The notes under the pieces were generated by a model that ran no database searches, was not told where the DNA came from, and was given only the letters and a program-made list of their open reading frames with translations. This document shows, in pieces, positions 39,657-47,436 of a DNA stretch of 64,000 nucleotides. Positions within the stretch are counted from its first letter, which is position 1; every line of letters starts with the position of its first letter. The translations under genes and the position numbers were made by a program. The stretch is from Microtetraspora glauca (GTDB lineage Bacteria > Actinomycetota > Actinomycetes > Streptosporangiales > Streptosporangiaceae), in assembly GCA_001570385.1 (NCBI GenBank), contig BBYL01000008.1, positions 372,001 to 436,000 of the forward strand, written 5' to 3'.

Positions 39657-41144
39657 TCATCCCTCCCACAGGTCCAGAGCACCGGCGGCGTCCTCGGCGG
39701 CCGGGCGGCCGGCGCCGCGCAGGTCGGCGATCGTCCAGGCCAAGCGGAGCAGCCGGGGCAGCGCCGCATCGGTCAGCACGCCGACGTGTACGGCGGAGCG
39801 GAGCAGCGCGACGGCCTCCGGCTCGGCCGGGAAGCGGGTACGCAACTCCAGCGCGGGAATCTCGGCGTTGGTCCGCCATGGCGTTTCCGCCAGCCGAACG
39901 GCTGCCCGTTCCCGCGCTTCCCCCACCCGCGCCGCCACCACCGACGTCGGCTCACCCGGTTCGACAGGCCGGGTGATCGGCTCGGTCCAGGCGCGAACCT
40001 CGATGCGTGACAGCACTGCGGCCAGGCGCCCCAGGTAGCGGCGGCGCACGCCCGGCGAGCACTCGCACGGCTCCCCGCCGCCTCTACTGGTCGCGCATGG
40101 GCAGTCGCGGGCGTCGAGAACGAGCAGGAACCGGGCTGGGTAGCGGACGCTGCGCCCCATACCCGCGAGGAGGATCTCCCCGCTGTCCATCGGGCGGCAC
40201 AGCCCGTCCAGGACCGTACTGGGAAACTCGGGCGCGTCGCTGAGATGCAGCACTCCGCGGTGGGCGAGGGAGACGGCGCCGGGACGGTTGGCGGCCACGC
40301 TGCCGAAGATCGCCGCTGAGGTGGAGGTGTGGTGCGGTGCGCACAGCGGCGGCGCCGAACCCGGACCCGGTATCCCGTCGAGGCGTCCGGCCAGCGATCG
40401 GATGTCGGCCACTTCCCGGGCTGAGGCGGCATCCAGCGGCGGGAGGATGCCCGGGAGGCGTTCGGCCAGCATGGTGGCCGGGCCGTCCCCTTGCAGGAAC
40501 AGGTGGTGCCCTCCCGCCGCGCACACCTCCAGCGCGCGACGGGCGGAGTGGCTCCCCGGAATGTCGGCCATGTCCACGGTCGGCGGCGGGACGCCGACCG
40601 GAGTCGACTGTCCGGCGTTCTCGTTGAGTGTCCCGTCCCTGAGCCAGGCGATCACGTCGGCCAGGCAGGTAGCGGGCAGCACCACCACGCCGGGGGTCTG
40701 GGCGGTGATCTCCGTGAAGAAGCCCGGGACTACCACGGTGGTGAGCCCGGCCGCTGCGGCAGCGCGGATGGCGGGCAGGACACCTCGGACCGGGCGGATC
40801 CCTCCGTTCAGCCCCAACTCGCCGAGGAACACCGTCCCGGCGAGACGTTCCCGCGGGATGTGCCCGGTGGCGGCCAGGAACGCGACCGCCAGCGCGAGAT
40901 CGGCGGCGCTGTCGTAGACCGGCATGCTGTCGGGGCAGACGCTCACCGTGACCTGAGCGTCCGGCCAGGTGATGCCGCTGTTGAGGACCGCGGCGCGGAT
41001 CCGGTCGCGGGCCGGCCCCACCGAGCGTTCCGGAAGGCCGGTGAGGTGGAGTTCCGGCGGCCCTGCTCCGGCGTCGGCTTCGATGTCCAGGATGTGTCCG
41101 GTGAGGCCGATCAGGGCGGCCGAGTGTGTAAACGCGTGTCCCAT
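39657..41144 (-). CDS. ComM/YifB-like protein with degenerate ATPase motifs
   Basis: A 495-residue protein with the domain order of ComM/YifB Mg-chelatase-like proteins. It has the N-terminal ChlI-type domain (LIGLTGHILDIEADAGAGPP, HLTGLPERSVGPARDRIRAA, YDSAADLALAVAFLAATGHI, FLGELGLNGGIRPVRGVLPA), a central AAA+ region and a C-terminal helical domain. Walker A is LFLQGDGPATMLAERLPGIL (~214-233) with no GKT/S, and the usual LFLDELPEF Walker B is HLSDAPEF (~297), so ATP hydrolysis is unlikely. ComM helps branch migration during DNA uptake; here it may be a structural or inhibitory relative carried by an ICE. Operon with DUF4192. Confidence 0.85.
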   Translation of the reverse strand: MGHAFTHSAALIGLTGHILDIEADAGAGPPELHLTGLPERSVGPARDRIRAAVLNSGITWPDAQVTVSVCPDSMPVYDSAADLALAVAFLAATGHIPRERLAGTVFLGELGLNGGIRPVRGVLPAIRAAAAAGLTTVVVPGFFTEITAQTPGVVVLPATCLADVIAWLRDGTLNENAGQSTPVGVPPPTVDMADIPGSHSARRALEVCAAGGHHLFLQGDGPATMLAERLPGILPPLDAASAREVADIRSLAGRLDGIPGPGSAPPLCAPHHTSTSAAIFGSVAANRPGAVSLAHRGVLHLSDAPEFPSTVLDGLCRPMDSGEILLAGMGRSVRYPARFLLVLDARDCPCATSRGGGEPCECSPGVRRRYLGRLAAVLSRIEVRAWTEPITRPVEPGEPTSVVAARVGEARERAAVRLAETPWRTNAEIPALELRTRFPAEPEAVALLRSAVHVGVLTDAALPRLLRLAWTIADLRGAGRPAAEDAAGALDLWEG

Positions 41145-41150
41145 CCCGGC

Positions 41151-42203
41151 TCACCACCCCTCAGGGAGGACCGGACACGCGGCTTGCGGGTATCGCCGGG
41201 CCTGAGCCTCGATCTCCCCGGCCATGTCAGCGCAGTTCACGGCAGAGGTGATCGACGGGGGAAGCCCATGGTCCAGGGCCATGCCGATCAGGTGCGCGAG
41301 CCGGTAGCCCGGATCGATCGACAACGCCCGTTCGATCGCAATGCGCGCCAGCGAACCATCCCCGGTCCCGAGAGCGACGAACGCCAGCAACGCAAGCGGG
41401 GCGGCGGAGAACTCCGGCGGCACCCTGCGGGCGACCTCGCTCCACAGCCGGACATGCGTCTCCTCGTCGTACCGCCCGATGAAGGTCATCGCGGCGTCGC
41501 GGACGAAGATCCCGGTCAGGCGGACGCCGAGCCAGGCGGCCTCATCGGCGTCCAATTCCTCCCCTGTCTGCGCGTGCTCCAGGGCGGCGGTGATCTGGTC
41601 GATGCCCTCGCGGTACCAGTCGTGATCGGTCCCGGCCAGGCTTCGAGTCTGGGCGCATGCCGTGCGGGTCGCGGCGTCCACCCGTTCCCGGTCCGGCCCC
41701 TCGGCCGGGGCCAACGTGGCGGCCAGCGCCGCGCGGTCCGGGCGTGCGACGAACCCGGCGAACACGGCGGTCGCGGCGGCTGCGCTGGCGGTCGGCTCGT
41801 ACGGGACGCCCTCCGGCGGGCAGCATCCCGCCACGGTGCACGTGTAGGACCAGTACCGGCCCTCATCGGCGCGCAACGCGTCCATGATCTCGATCCCGGC
41901 CGTGTTGAGTGCCTCGGTGGCGGCGTCGATGACGGGCGTGACCTGAGCACTGGTGCCGTATCCGAGCAGCATCACCTGCCGTGCCGCGTTGCCGGTGAGG
42001 ACGCTGGTCAGGTGCCCGGCCAGGCCCGGCGCATCGGCAGGGTCGGAGGGCAGGTCGTAGCGCACCACTCCGCCGACGGTGCGGTTTTCGGTGTCGAGCA
42101 CGGTCACCACCAGACTCGATTCCGGGTGGAAGCCGAGCAGGTAGGGCACCACGGCGATGAGATCGGCCGGTGAGGCCAGCCGTACGGTCGGGACAGCGGT
42201 CAT
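41151..42203 (-). CDS. DUF4192-family protein
   Basis: A 350-residue protein started at ATG 42203. It has TVRLASPADLIAVVPYLLGF, HPESSLVVTVLDTENRTVGG, QVMLLGYGTSAQVTPVIDAA, RYWSYTCTVAGCCPPEGVPY and a helical C-terminal half, all typical of actinobacterial DUF4192 proteins found in chromosomes and ICEs. Function unknown. It is separated by six bases from the ComM-like gene, with which it forms an operon. Full length. Confidence 0.88.
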   Translation of the reverse strand: MTAVPTVRLASPADLIAVVPYLLGFHPESSLVVTVLDTENRTVGGVVRYDLPSDPADAPGLAGHLTSVLTGNAARQVMLLGYGTSAQVTPVIDAATEALNTAGIEIMDALRADEGRYWSYTCTVAGCCPPEGVPYEPTASAAAATAVFAGFVARPDRAALAATLAPAEGPDRERVDAATRTACAQTRSLAGTDHDWYREGIDQITAALEHAQTGEELDADEAAWLGVRLTGIFVRDAAMTFIGRYDEETHVRLWSEVARRVPPEFSAAPLALLAFVALGTGDGSLARIAIERALSIDPGYRLAHLIGMALDHGLPPSITSAVNCADMAGEIEAQARRYPQAACPVLPEGW

Positions 42204-42226
42204 GAGGAACCTCCAGACATGACGAA

Positions 42227-42249
42227 GCCCCCGGCGGGACGCCGGGGGC
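42227..42249 (-). terminator. Hairpin after the 42271 gene
   Basis: GCCCCCGGC and GCCGGGGGC around five bases, between the stop of the 42271 gene and the DUF4192 start. It probably separates the two transcripts. Confidence 0.55.
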
Positions 42250-42270
42250 CGGGAAAGACAGGAGGGGGGT

Positions 42271-42570
42271 TCAGCAGCGCTCGACCCGCACACCACCGCA
42301 CGGGCCCAGGAAGACCCGCCGGTCGGGGTAGTCGAGCACCTCGCGAGACCCGAACAAGGTGATCTCGCAGTCGTCGCCCACGCAGGGCGTGAGCACGTCG
42401 GCAGGCTCCCGGTCGACGAACGCGAAGCGGGAATGCCGCCAATAGCCGTACCGGTGCCGTTCGGCGAGTTTCACCCGGGCATCGGCCAGGGAGGAGAACT
42501 CCTCCAGATCCTCGGGCTGTGACGGGCTGTATCCGTTGCCGCCGTGCCAGAGTCCGAACCAGGCCGCCAT
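42271..42570 (-). CDS. Hypothetical small protein
   Basis: A 99-residue protein started at ATG 42570 behind GAGGAGAAATC. Sequence blocks are WFGLWHGGNGYSPSQPEDLE, SLADARVKLAERHRYGYWRH, SRFAFVDREPADVLTPCVGD. The 'Y-W-R-H/P-S-R-F-A-F' part resembles small proteins found in actinobacterial ICEs. No function recognised. Flanked by hairpins on both sides. Confidence 0.7.
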   Translation of the reverse strand: MAAWFGLWHGGNGYSPSQPEDLEEFSSLADARVKLAERHRYGYWRHSRFAFVDREPADVLTPCVGDDCEITLFGSREVLDYPDRRVFLGPCGGVRVERC

Positions 42571-42589
42571 GATTTCTCCTCTCGATGAG

Positions 42590-42650
42590 CCGGTCAGGGA
42601 GCGCGCCGTACACGCCGGGAGCAGAGCCGTACGGCGCGCTCCCTGACCGG
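42590..42650. terminator. Very long perfect hairpin
   Basis: Two 22-bp perfect arms (42590-42611 and 42629-42650, beginning CCGGTCAGGGAGCGCGCCGT) around a 17-nt loop. The next minus-strand gene stop is 19 bp to the right and the next start 20 bp to the left. It can terminate in either direction, though the arms are longer than a terminator needs. Confidence 0.7.
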
Positions 42651-42668
42651 CCCGTGGCAGAAGGAGCG

Positions 42669-43094
42669 TCAAAGGGAGGAGCAGCCGGGCGACGGGTGGT
42701 TTCCACCGCAGTAGCCGCACCAGCCGTCCATGGCGTACACCGACAGTTCCTCGGCGTACTGATCGCGCCACGCGCGTTGCGTGCGGGTGTAGTCGGCGAA
42801 GTATTCGGCGTCTGTGTCGCCCTCGCCTGCGGTGAGGAAGCGCAGCACCGTACGGGCCGCGCTGACCAGTTCCTGAGTGGTCAAGGCCGCGCCGACGGCC
42901 GAGCAGATGTCGGACGCGGCGAAGATCGTTCGGCTGCGTCGTGACAGCCGGTACCGCCAGCGGATCCGGCCCTCGTCGGTCCGTCCGGCGGCTTCCAGTT
43001 CCAGCAGGTGATCGGTGTCGATCGGCCAGGCGGGCATCAGCCGGGGGCTGATGATCCATCCGGCGGGCAGCGTGAGGGCATGCGTCATCGTCAT
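42669..43094 (-). CDS. Hypothetical protein with C-terminal CxxC
   Basis: A 141-residue protein started at ATG 43094 behind GGAG. It contains RLMPAWPIDTDHLLELEAAG, RYRLSRRSRTIFAASDICSA, AARTVLRFLTAGEGDTDAEY and ends VYAMDGWCGYCGGNHPSPGC. The final CxxC with a second Cys-rich turn may bind zinc. Unknown family from the ICE cargo. 29 bp after the 43124 gene, with which it may be co-transcribed. Confidence 0.7.
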   Translation of the reverse strand: MTMTHALTLPAGWIISPRLMPAWPIDTDHLLELEAAGRTDEGRIRWRYRLSRRSRTIFAASDICSAVGAALTTQELVSAARTVLRFLTAGEGDTDAEYFADYTRTQRAWRDQYAEELSVYAMDGWCGYCGGNHPSPGCSSL

Positions 43095-43123
43095 AGCGAC
43101 TCCGAAGATGTGATTGGAGCCCG

Positions 43124-43522
43124 TCACCAGTGGCGGCGGCGCTCCAGGTGATGCGGCCGTACGGTGGTACTGGTCGCGTGGATCTCGCAGTCCTGGGCAT
43201 ACAGGGCATCGGCGAAGCAACTGCAACAGCGGATCAACCGCATGCGCGCCCCGGATGACCGGTTGGTGTGCGTGGCGTCGATCCAGAGATGGGTGTTCCA
43301 CAGGCAGCCGAGACAGGTGATCGTCTCGGCGTCCTTGGGGATCGGCGTGAGCGTGGCCGTCACCCCGTACTCGGGTTCTCCGGACGGGTCGGTGGCGGGA
43401 ACCAGCGTGGCGGTGTCCGCCCGCACCGTGCCGATAGCGGTCACCCGCATCACCCGGCCGCCGGTGAATACGGTCAGGTCTCCCACGGCCCATCCCGGAT
43501 CGGCGGCAGGATTCACCCCCAC
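43124..43522 (-). CDS. Hypothetical protein
   Basis: A 132-residue protein started at GTG 43522 behind GAGAGGAG. The first half is beta-rich (GWAVGDLTVFTGGRVMRVTA, TLVPATDPSGEPEYGVTATL) and the second half has TITCLGCLWNTHLWIDATHT and RLIRCCSCFADALYAQDCEI, with seven cysteines that could form a zinc site. Unknown function. Confidence 0.65.
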   Translation of the reverse strand: MGVNPAADPGWAVGDLTVFTGGRVMRVTAIGTVRADTATLVPATDPSGEPEYGVTATLTPIPKDAETITCLGCLWNTHLWIDATHTNRSSGARMRLIRCCSCFADALYAQDCEIHATSTTVRPHHLERRRHW

Positions 43523-43552
43523 AGAAACGCTCCTCTCACAGTGGGTGGTCCG

Positions 43553-43581
43553 TCCCGGGCGGCCTGCCGTGCCGCCCGGGA
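43553..43581. terminator. Hairpin upstream of 43124 gene
   Basis: TCCCGGGCGGC and GCCGCCCGGGA, perfect 11-bp arms with a 7-nt loop, in the spacer between the 43645 stop and the 43522 start. Confidence 0.6.
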
Positions 43582-43644
43582 TGGGATCGCGGACGTGCGC
43601 CGGGAGACACGCGAGATCCCGGCGCGCTGGGATTCTGGGGTCAG

Positions 43645-43986
43645 TCAGGTCAGCCGGACGGCCTGAACGCTGGCCTGGAATCGCTGGCCGCGTGCCTCGA
43701 CCTTCCCGTCAGCCCGGAAGCCGGCCCGGCCCGTCCTGAACGTGCGGGCCTGAAGGCCGTCCGCGACCAGAGCCGTGAGCGCGGCAGCAATCTCATCGGT
43801 CGACGCGTCCACCCTCAGATACGGGTCGTCCTTCGAGCCGAGCAGTACGGCCTGAGCCTGAGCCTGGTACCTGACCCCACCAACGATGATCTTGCCGGCG
43901 CCGTGGAATCCCCTGGATCCTGTGGAGAACTCCTTACGAGCGATCTCCAGCTTGATCATGTTGGTCAATGCCTGGCTGACGTCCAT
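43645..43986 (-). CDS. Hypothetical small protein
   Basis: A 113-residue protein made of two similar beta-rich halves: KEFSTGSRGFHGAGKIIVGG with RYQAQAQAVLLG, and RTFRTGRAGFRADGKVEARG with RFQASVQAVRLT. The two halves align as an internal duplication (F-x-T-G-x-x-G-F/FxxxGK...Q-A-x-x-Q-A-V), so it is a repeated ~45-residue unit joined by a helix. This type of small protein accompanies ICE replication or transfer genes. Function unknown. Confidence 0.7.
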   Translation of the reverse strand: MDVSQALTNMIKLEIARKEFSTGSRGFHGAGKIIVGGVRYQAQAQAVLLGSKDDPYLRVDASTDEIAAALTALVADGLQARTFRTGRAGFRADGKVEARGQRFQASVQAVRLT

Positions 43987-44515
43987 CCGGACTCCCTGTG
44001 TGCGGCACGGCCCCGGCCTGATGCCCGCGCCACATCCATGGCGCGCGTCCTCTTGCGCCGTCCACAGGAGCAGGAACCGGAACCGAACGCGGCTGCGCGG
44101 TCGGCGACCGGTATCGATATGCGCTTACGCGCTTCCGCGTGTGGAAAGCCGAGAAAGCTTCCGCGCGCGGCGGGTTGAAGCGTTCGCGGCGCTTCAGCGA
44201 CGCGAACCGCTCTCATTTAAATACGGTGACCGGAACGGCCCGACCGTCCGCGCTCGGTGAGATTTCCTTTCGTTTCGAGCACCCGGGCGAACGGTCGCCG
44301 TTCCGGCCACCATAGCTGTTCACGGCGTAAGTGAGTGAGACCGGATAACAGCATTTTGGAGCGTTGCAGCGCCGTCCGCGTCGCGCGCGTACCGGCGAAT
44401 TTCACTCTCATATAAATACGGGCCGCACGACCGCCCAACCGTCCGGCGAATTCCAAGATTCTTCACCGCTTGATTTCTCGCGAGAGTACGCAACGCCCCA
44501 CAGGAATGGGCCATA
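43987..44515. other. Non-coding region with repeats, candidate origin or control region
   Basis: About 530 bp lacking coding bias. It has two imperfect direct repeats starting TCTCATTTAAATACGG (44211) and TCTCATATAAATACGG (44406), each followed within ~30 bp by ACCGTCCG. Between them is an imperfect inverted repeat (GTGACCGGAACGGC near 44226, GCCGTTCCGGCCAC near 44297). The AT-rich TTTAAATA/TATAAATA boxes stand out against ~70% GC. It could be a promoter region for the 43645 gene, an origin, or a protein-binding array. Confidence 0.45.
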
Positions 44516-44553
44516 GAGAAAGGGCCCCAGAGCGGTCTCTGGGGCCCTTTCTC
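44516..44553 (-). terminator. Strong terminator after 44565 gene
   Basis: GAGAAAGGGCCCCAGAG-cggt-CTCTGGGGCCCTTTCTC, 17-bp perfect arms with a 4-nt loop and A/T-rich arm ends. It begins 12 bp after the minus-strand stop. Confidence 0.8.
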
Positions 44554-44564
44554 GCGACCTTTCG

Positions 44565-45378
44565 TCAGTCGTCCATGGTTTCGGTACCGCTGTGAGCCAT
44601 CGCGCTTCTGGCGTCGTCAAGGCGCTCCGACAGTTCCCGCCACTCCGCCCGGGCGGCGTCGCGCACCCGGATCACGTTCCTGCGGGACCCGTACGCGCCC
44701 CCGTACCGCGCCTGAGCGAGCCTGCTGAGGATGCCCGCACGCCCCAAGTCGTCCGCCTGAGACGCCACGTCCATGGCTTCGGCGATGACCGGGAAGTCTC
44801 GACCGTCGCCGAACGCCTGACGGAAGATGGCCGCGCTGTTCTGCGCCACGCAGTACGCCACAGCCGCGCGCGTGACGTTCTCAGCGTGCGGCAAACCGCG
44901 CATGAGCTGGGCACCGGGTGTGGCGTCGATCTCTCCCGGGGGAACGTCGATCCGGTAGCCGTTCCGCGCCGCCGCGTCCCGCACCGCCCACCGCCGCAGC
45001 GTCGTACGCGTGATGGTCATCTCGCCACCGTCGCGCCGGACGTAGATCCACGCGGGTTCGGCGGATGTGCTCTCGGATGCTGTCCGGCACGACGTGATGA
45101 TGTCCCGCAGTCGCTGCGCGAACAGAAGGATGGCGTCCTGCGTGACGTCGTCCGACACGTCGTCGGTGCCGTACGGTGCGTGTCCCTGCTTGACGACGGT
45201 TGCGCTCCCGTCCATGCGCTTGCGGGACCGCGTGGCGTCGACCGTGCGGCAGTAGCCGCACGCCAGTTTCCGAATCTCCGCCCAGTCGTCCGAAGTCACG
45301 CGCGCCATGTCCTCCGGCGTGAGCTTCTCTCCCGGAACATTCGCGGGAACACACTTTCCAGGAATTCCATTCGACACG
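44565..45378 (-). CDS. Hypothetical protein with sigma-region-2-like segment
   Basis: A 270-residue protein started at GTG 45378 behind GGGAGAG. It contains TSDDWAEIRKLACGYCRTVD, GTDDVSDDVTQDAILLFAQR (which resembles the DDxxQE-x-x-x-x-x-x region-2 helix of sigma-70 factors), AWIYVRRDGGEMTITRTTLR and a helical C-terminus (FRQAFGDGRDFPVIAEAMDV). Region 4 is not evident, so a sigma factor is only a weak analogy. It could be a DNA-binding or replication-linked ICE protein. Confidence 0.65.
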
Positions 45379-45845
45379 ATCGCTCTCCCTGATCCGATCC
45401 CACACGGCGCACCACGCGCGCCGCGCCTTTCTTTGGTCACTTCAATTGAACATCAGGACGGCGATCGAATCAACGATATTCGGGCGTCTTTGCAGTGTTT
45501 TCCCAGGTCAAATGACCAGATTGACGCCATTCCGAAAAGCACAAAACGCGACAATAGGCAGCCCGTAAACGCCAATGGCAAACGTCGGATTATCTGAATC
45601 AATGAAACTTGATGGATTTAACTAATTGAGGAGCCGAGAAACGCACACAAACCAACCAAGCCTCCCGTCCCGTGATCACGCGGCGTCCGCCTGTCAGTCG
45701 GGTCGGCGACCGGCCGGGGATACCGTGGGCTGACCTGCGACCTTCGAACTATCGCCTCGGCCACTCTCAGCCGGCCACCTATCGGCTGACGGCCGGTCAT
45801 CCGATCGGCCGGAGTTCTCTCGCCGGAGCCCGCTGTCAGCCATCC
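45379..45845. other. Non-coding, AT-richer stretch
   Basis: About 470 bp without a supported gene. GC content falls locally around 45450-45650 (aaatgaccagattgacgcc, aatcaatgaaacttgatgg). It carries the promoter of the minus-strand 44565 gene and may mark the right edge of the ICE cargo. Confidence 0.4.
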
Positions 45846-46136
45846 CGCCAGCGAGAAGGAGCCTCCACAGGCGCTCTGTCTTGGCGGACGGCATCCAGGT
45901 CGTCTCACTCACCGTCGTGCGGCGCGCCCTTCAAATCGTCCAGCTGATGAACCTTAAGCCGCTGCTTGGCACAGCTCATAGCGCGTCTCCTGGCACTCGC
46001 ACGTGCGCTCCTTCACCCTCATCCGGGCACAGATGGGCATCGGCTCGTACAACTCGGTGATCAGATGTTTCGCCACAAGCGGCGCGAATGCCCGAGTTAT
46101 GCAAATGCCCCTGCCCCCTGGGAGGACGCCGGTCAA
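45846..46136 (-). pseudogene. Decayed copy of the 56709-56996 gene
   Basis: The minus strand encodes RMRVKERTCECQETRYELCQ and, after a one-base deletion and an in-frame TGA, SETTWMPSAKTERLWRLLLAG. These match VKEHTCECQETLYELCQAGG and SETVWMSSAKAERLWTLLLA of the intact copy at 56.7-57.0 kb. The N-terminal part is unlike that copy. DNA identity over ~185 bp (45846-46030 against 56718-56905) is roughly 75-80 percent by eye. Confidence 0.7.
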
Positions 46137-46856
46137 GTCCGGGGCTATGCCGAGTGCATCAAGTATCCCGATAATGGCGCGCCATCAGTGGCTGACGGTT
46201 CGACCAAGACGCCAGTGACGCCGAGATGGCGGCCGAGTACCGGGTGCCGCAGATATCGCCGAACGGGTGGCGTCACGTCTACACAGCGGCCGGCGGGCTG
46301 GCGCTGGGGCGCGGAAGGGCCAGCTGGTGAGCTCCCGACGCGCAACTGGCGGTCCTGGGCCGAGCTTGAGGTCGGGCTGGCCGCTCCGGCCGACGCGATC
46401 GGTCCTGGACTCTGAGCCGGATCGCGAAAGCGGTCAACACAAGGTTCCGGGCGTCCTGCAGTTGGGCAGTATGCGTTACTGCTGCACCGGCTCAACTGAA
46501 GCTGGTAGGCCCCCCGCCCCACGGGCCGCCGAACGTGGATGGAGACCGCGGTTGCCCCATCGAAGGACGAGCAAGCAGTGGCTGCGTCCACGGAAGTGGT
46601 GTGAGAGTTTCCGCTGGTAGGGCTGCGGCGAGTTGGGAGCGTGGCTGTGCTTCGAAGACGAAAAACTTGAGGTGCCCCAAGGGGCGAACCTGGAAGCGAC
46701 GCGGCAGGACCTCGCTGGTGGCGGTGCCAGCACGCAGTAGCGGCCGCATCTCCGTTGACGGAAACCAGCAACGTGCCATGCCCAAATAAGGTCAGACAAT
46801 CACCGATTTCGCATTCTACTGCAAATAAATGTACACATGCTCACCGAAAGCTTCAA
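46137..46856. other. No intact gene; possible remnants
   Basis: About 720 bp where six frames show only weak or conflicting coding signals. Short plus-strand phrases (VPQISPNGWRHVYTAAGG near 46240, WLCFEDEKLEVPQGANLE near 46645) could be leftovers of regulator genes. I see nothing intact. Confidence 0.35.
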
Positions 46857-47405
46857 CTAATTGATGTCAACCCCATTCTTGCAGTTACCTCCGTGCGGCG
46901 AGAAGGAGATCTGGATCCAATAGGTCTTTTCGCTCGGATTCCTTTCGACATCGTATGACCAGTAGTCGAAACCCAATTGGAGATCCGCGACAAAGTCGCC
47001 CAGATCCTTTGAGTAGCAGCTATCCGAGGGCCACTTCTCCGTTACCCCCGTTCTCTTTACAAGCTTCTTGGTTCCATCTTTGGTCATGCGCCATCCTGAC
47101 GCTTCAGCTTCTCTGGCATAGTGATCGAATACCTTGAATGGTGACTGCTCAAACCGATATCGACGCCCTAACTCCGCTATCTCATTGTCGTCATCGCACG
47201 CCGGGGAGAAATATTCCTCGGTGATCGGGGTGGCGTCTGCCGGCTCCTTATTCAATATAGTCTCACTACGCGCGCGAGTGGCCATTCCGCTGGTCGGATC
47301 ATTTAAGCAATCCAAACCCGTAGCGTGCATGACTCCTGAGCACGCGACTGTTGTCGTTGCGAGCAGGCTCACAGCGGCAGACAGGATGACGGTACGATAA
47401 ATCAA
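46857..47405 (-). CDS. Putative lipoprotein, candidate immunity protein for RHS toxin
   Basis: A 182-residue protein. After a short basic region comes a hydrophobic stretch with a lipobox-like site (SLLATTTVACSG), then a polar extracytoplasmic domain (DDDNEIAELGRRYRFEQSPF, KVFDHYAREAEASGWRMTKD, DFVADLQLGFDYWSYDVERN) resembling DUF4853-type or similar small lipoprotein folds loosely. The start is uncertain. TTG 47405 places the signal region correctly, but no good ribosome binding site precedes it. The gene starts 31 bp after the RHS stop on the same strand and is AT-richer than the genome. Immunity is inferred from position. Confidence 0.6.
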   Translation of the reverse strand: MIYRTVILSAAVSLLATTTVACSGVMHATGLDCLNDPTSGMATRARSETILNKEPADATPITEEYFSPACDDDNEIAELGRRYRFEQSPFKVFDHYAREAEASGWRMTKDGTKKLVKRTGVTEKWPSDSCYSKDLGDFVADLQLGFDYWSYDVERNPSEKTYWIQISFSPHGGNCKNGVDIN

Positions 47406-47436
47406 CGACCGGAATTTCGTTTGCCCACCACGACCC

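Noticed and set aside
44565..45378. ECF sigma factor
   Set aside because: Only a short DDVTQDAI-like helix resembles region 2. Region 4 is not visible, so I kept it hypothetical.
45618..45908. 96-codon minus-strand frame
   Set aside because: No RBS or motif. Its 3' side overlaps the decayed copy of the 56.7-kb gene, which explains the similarity better.
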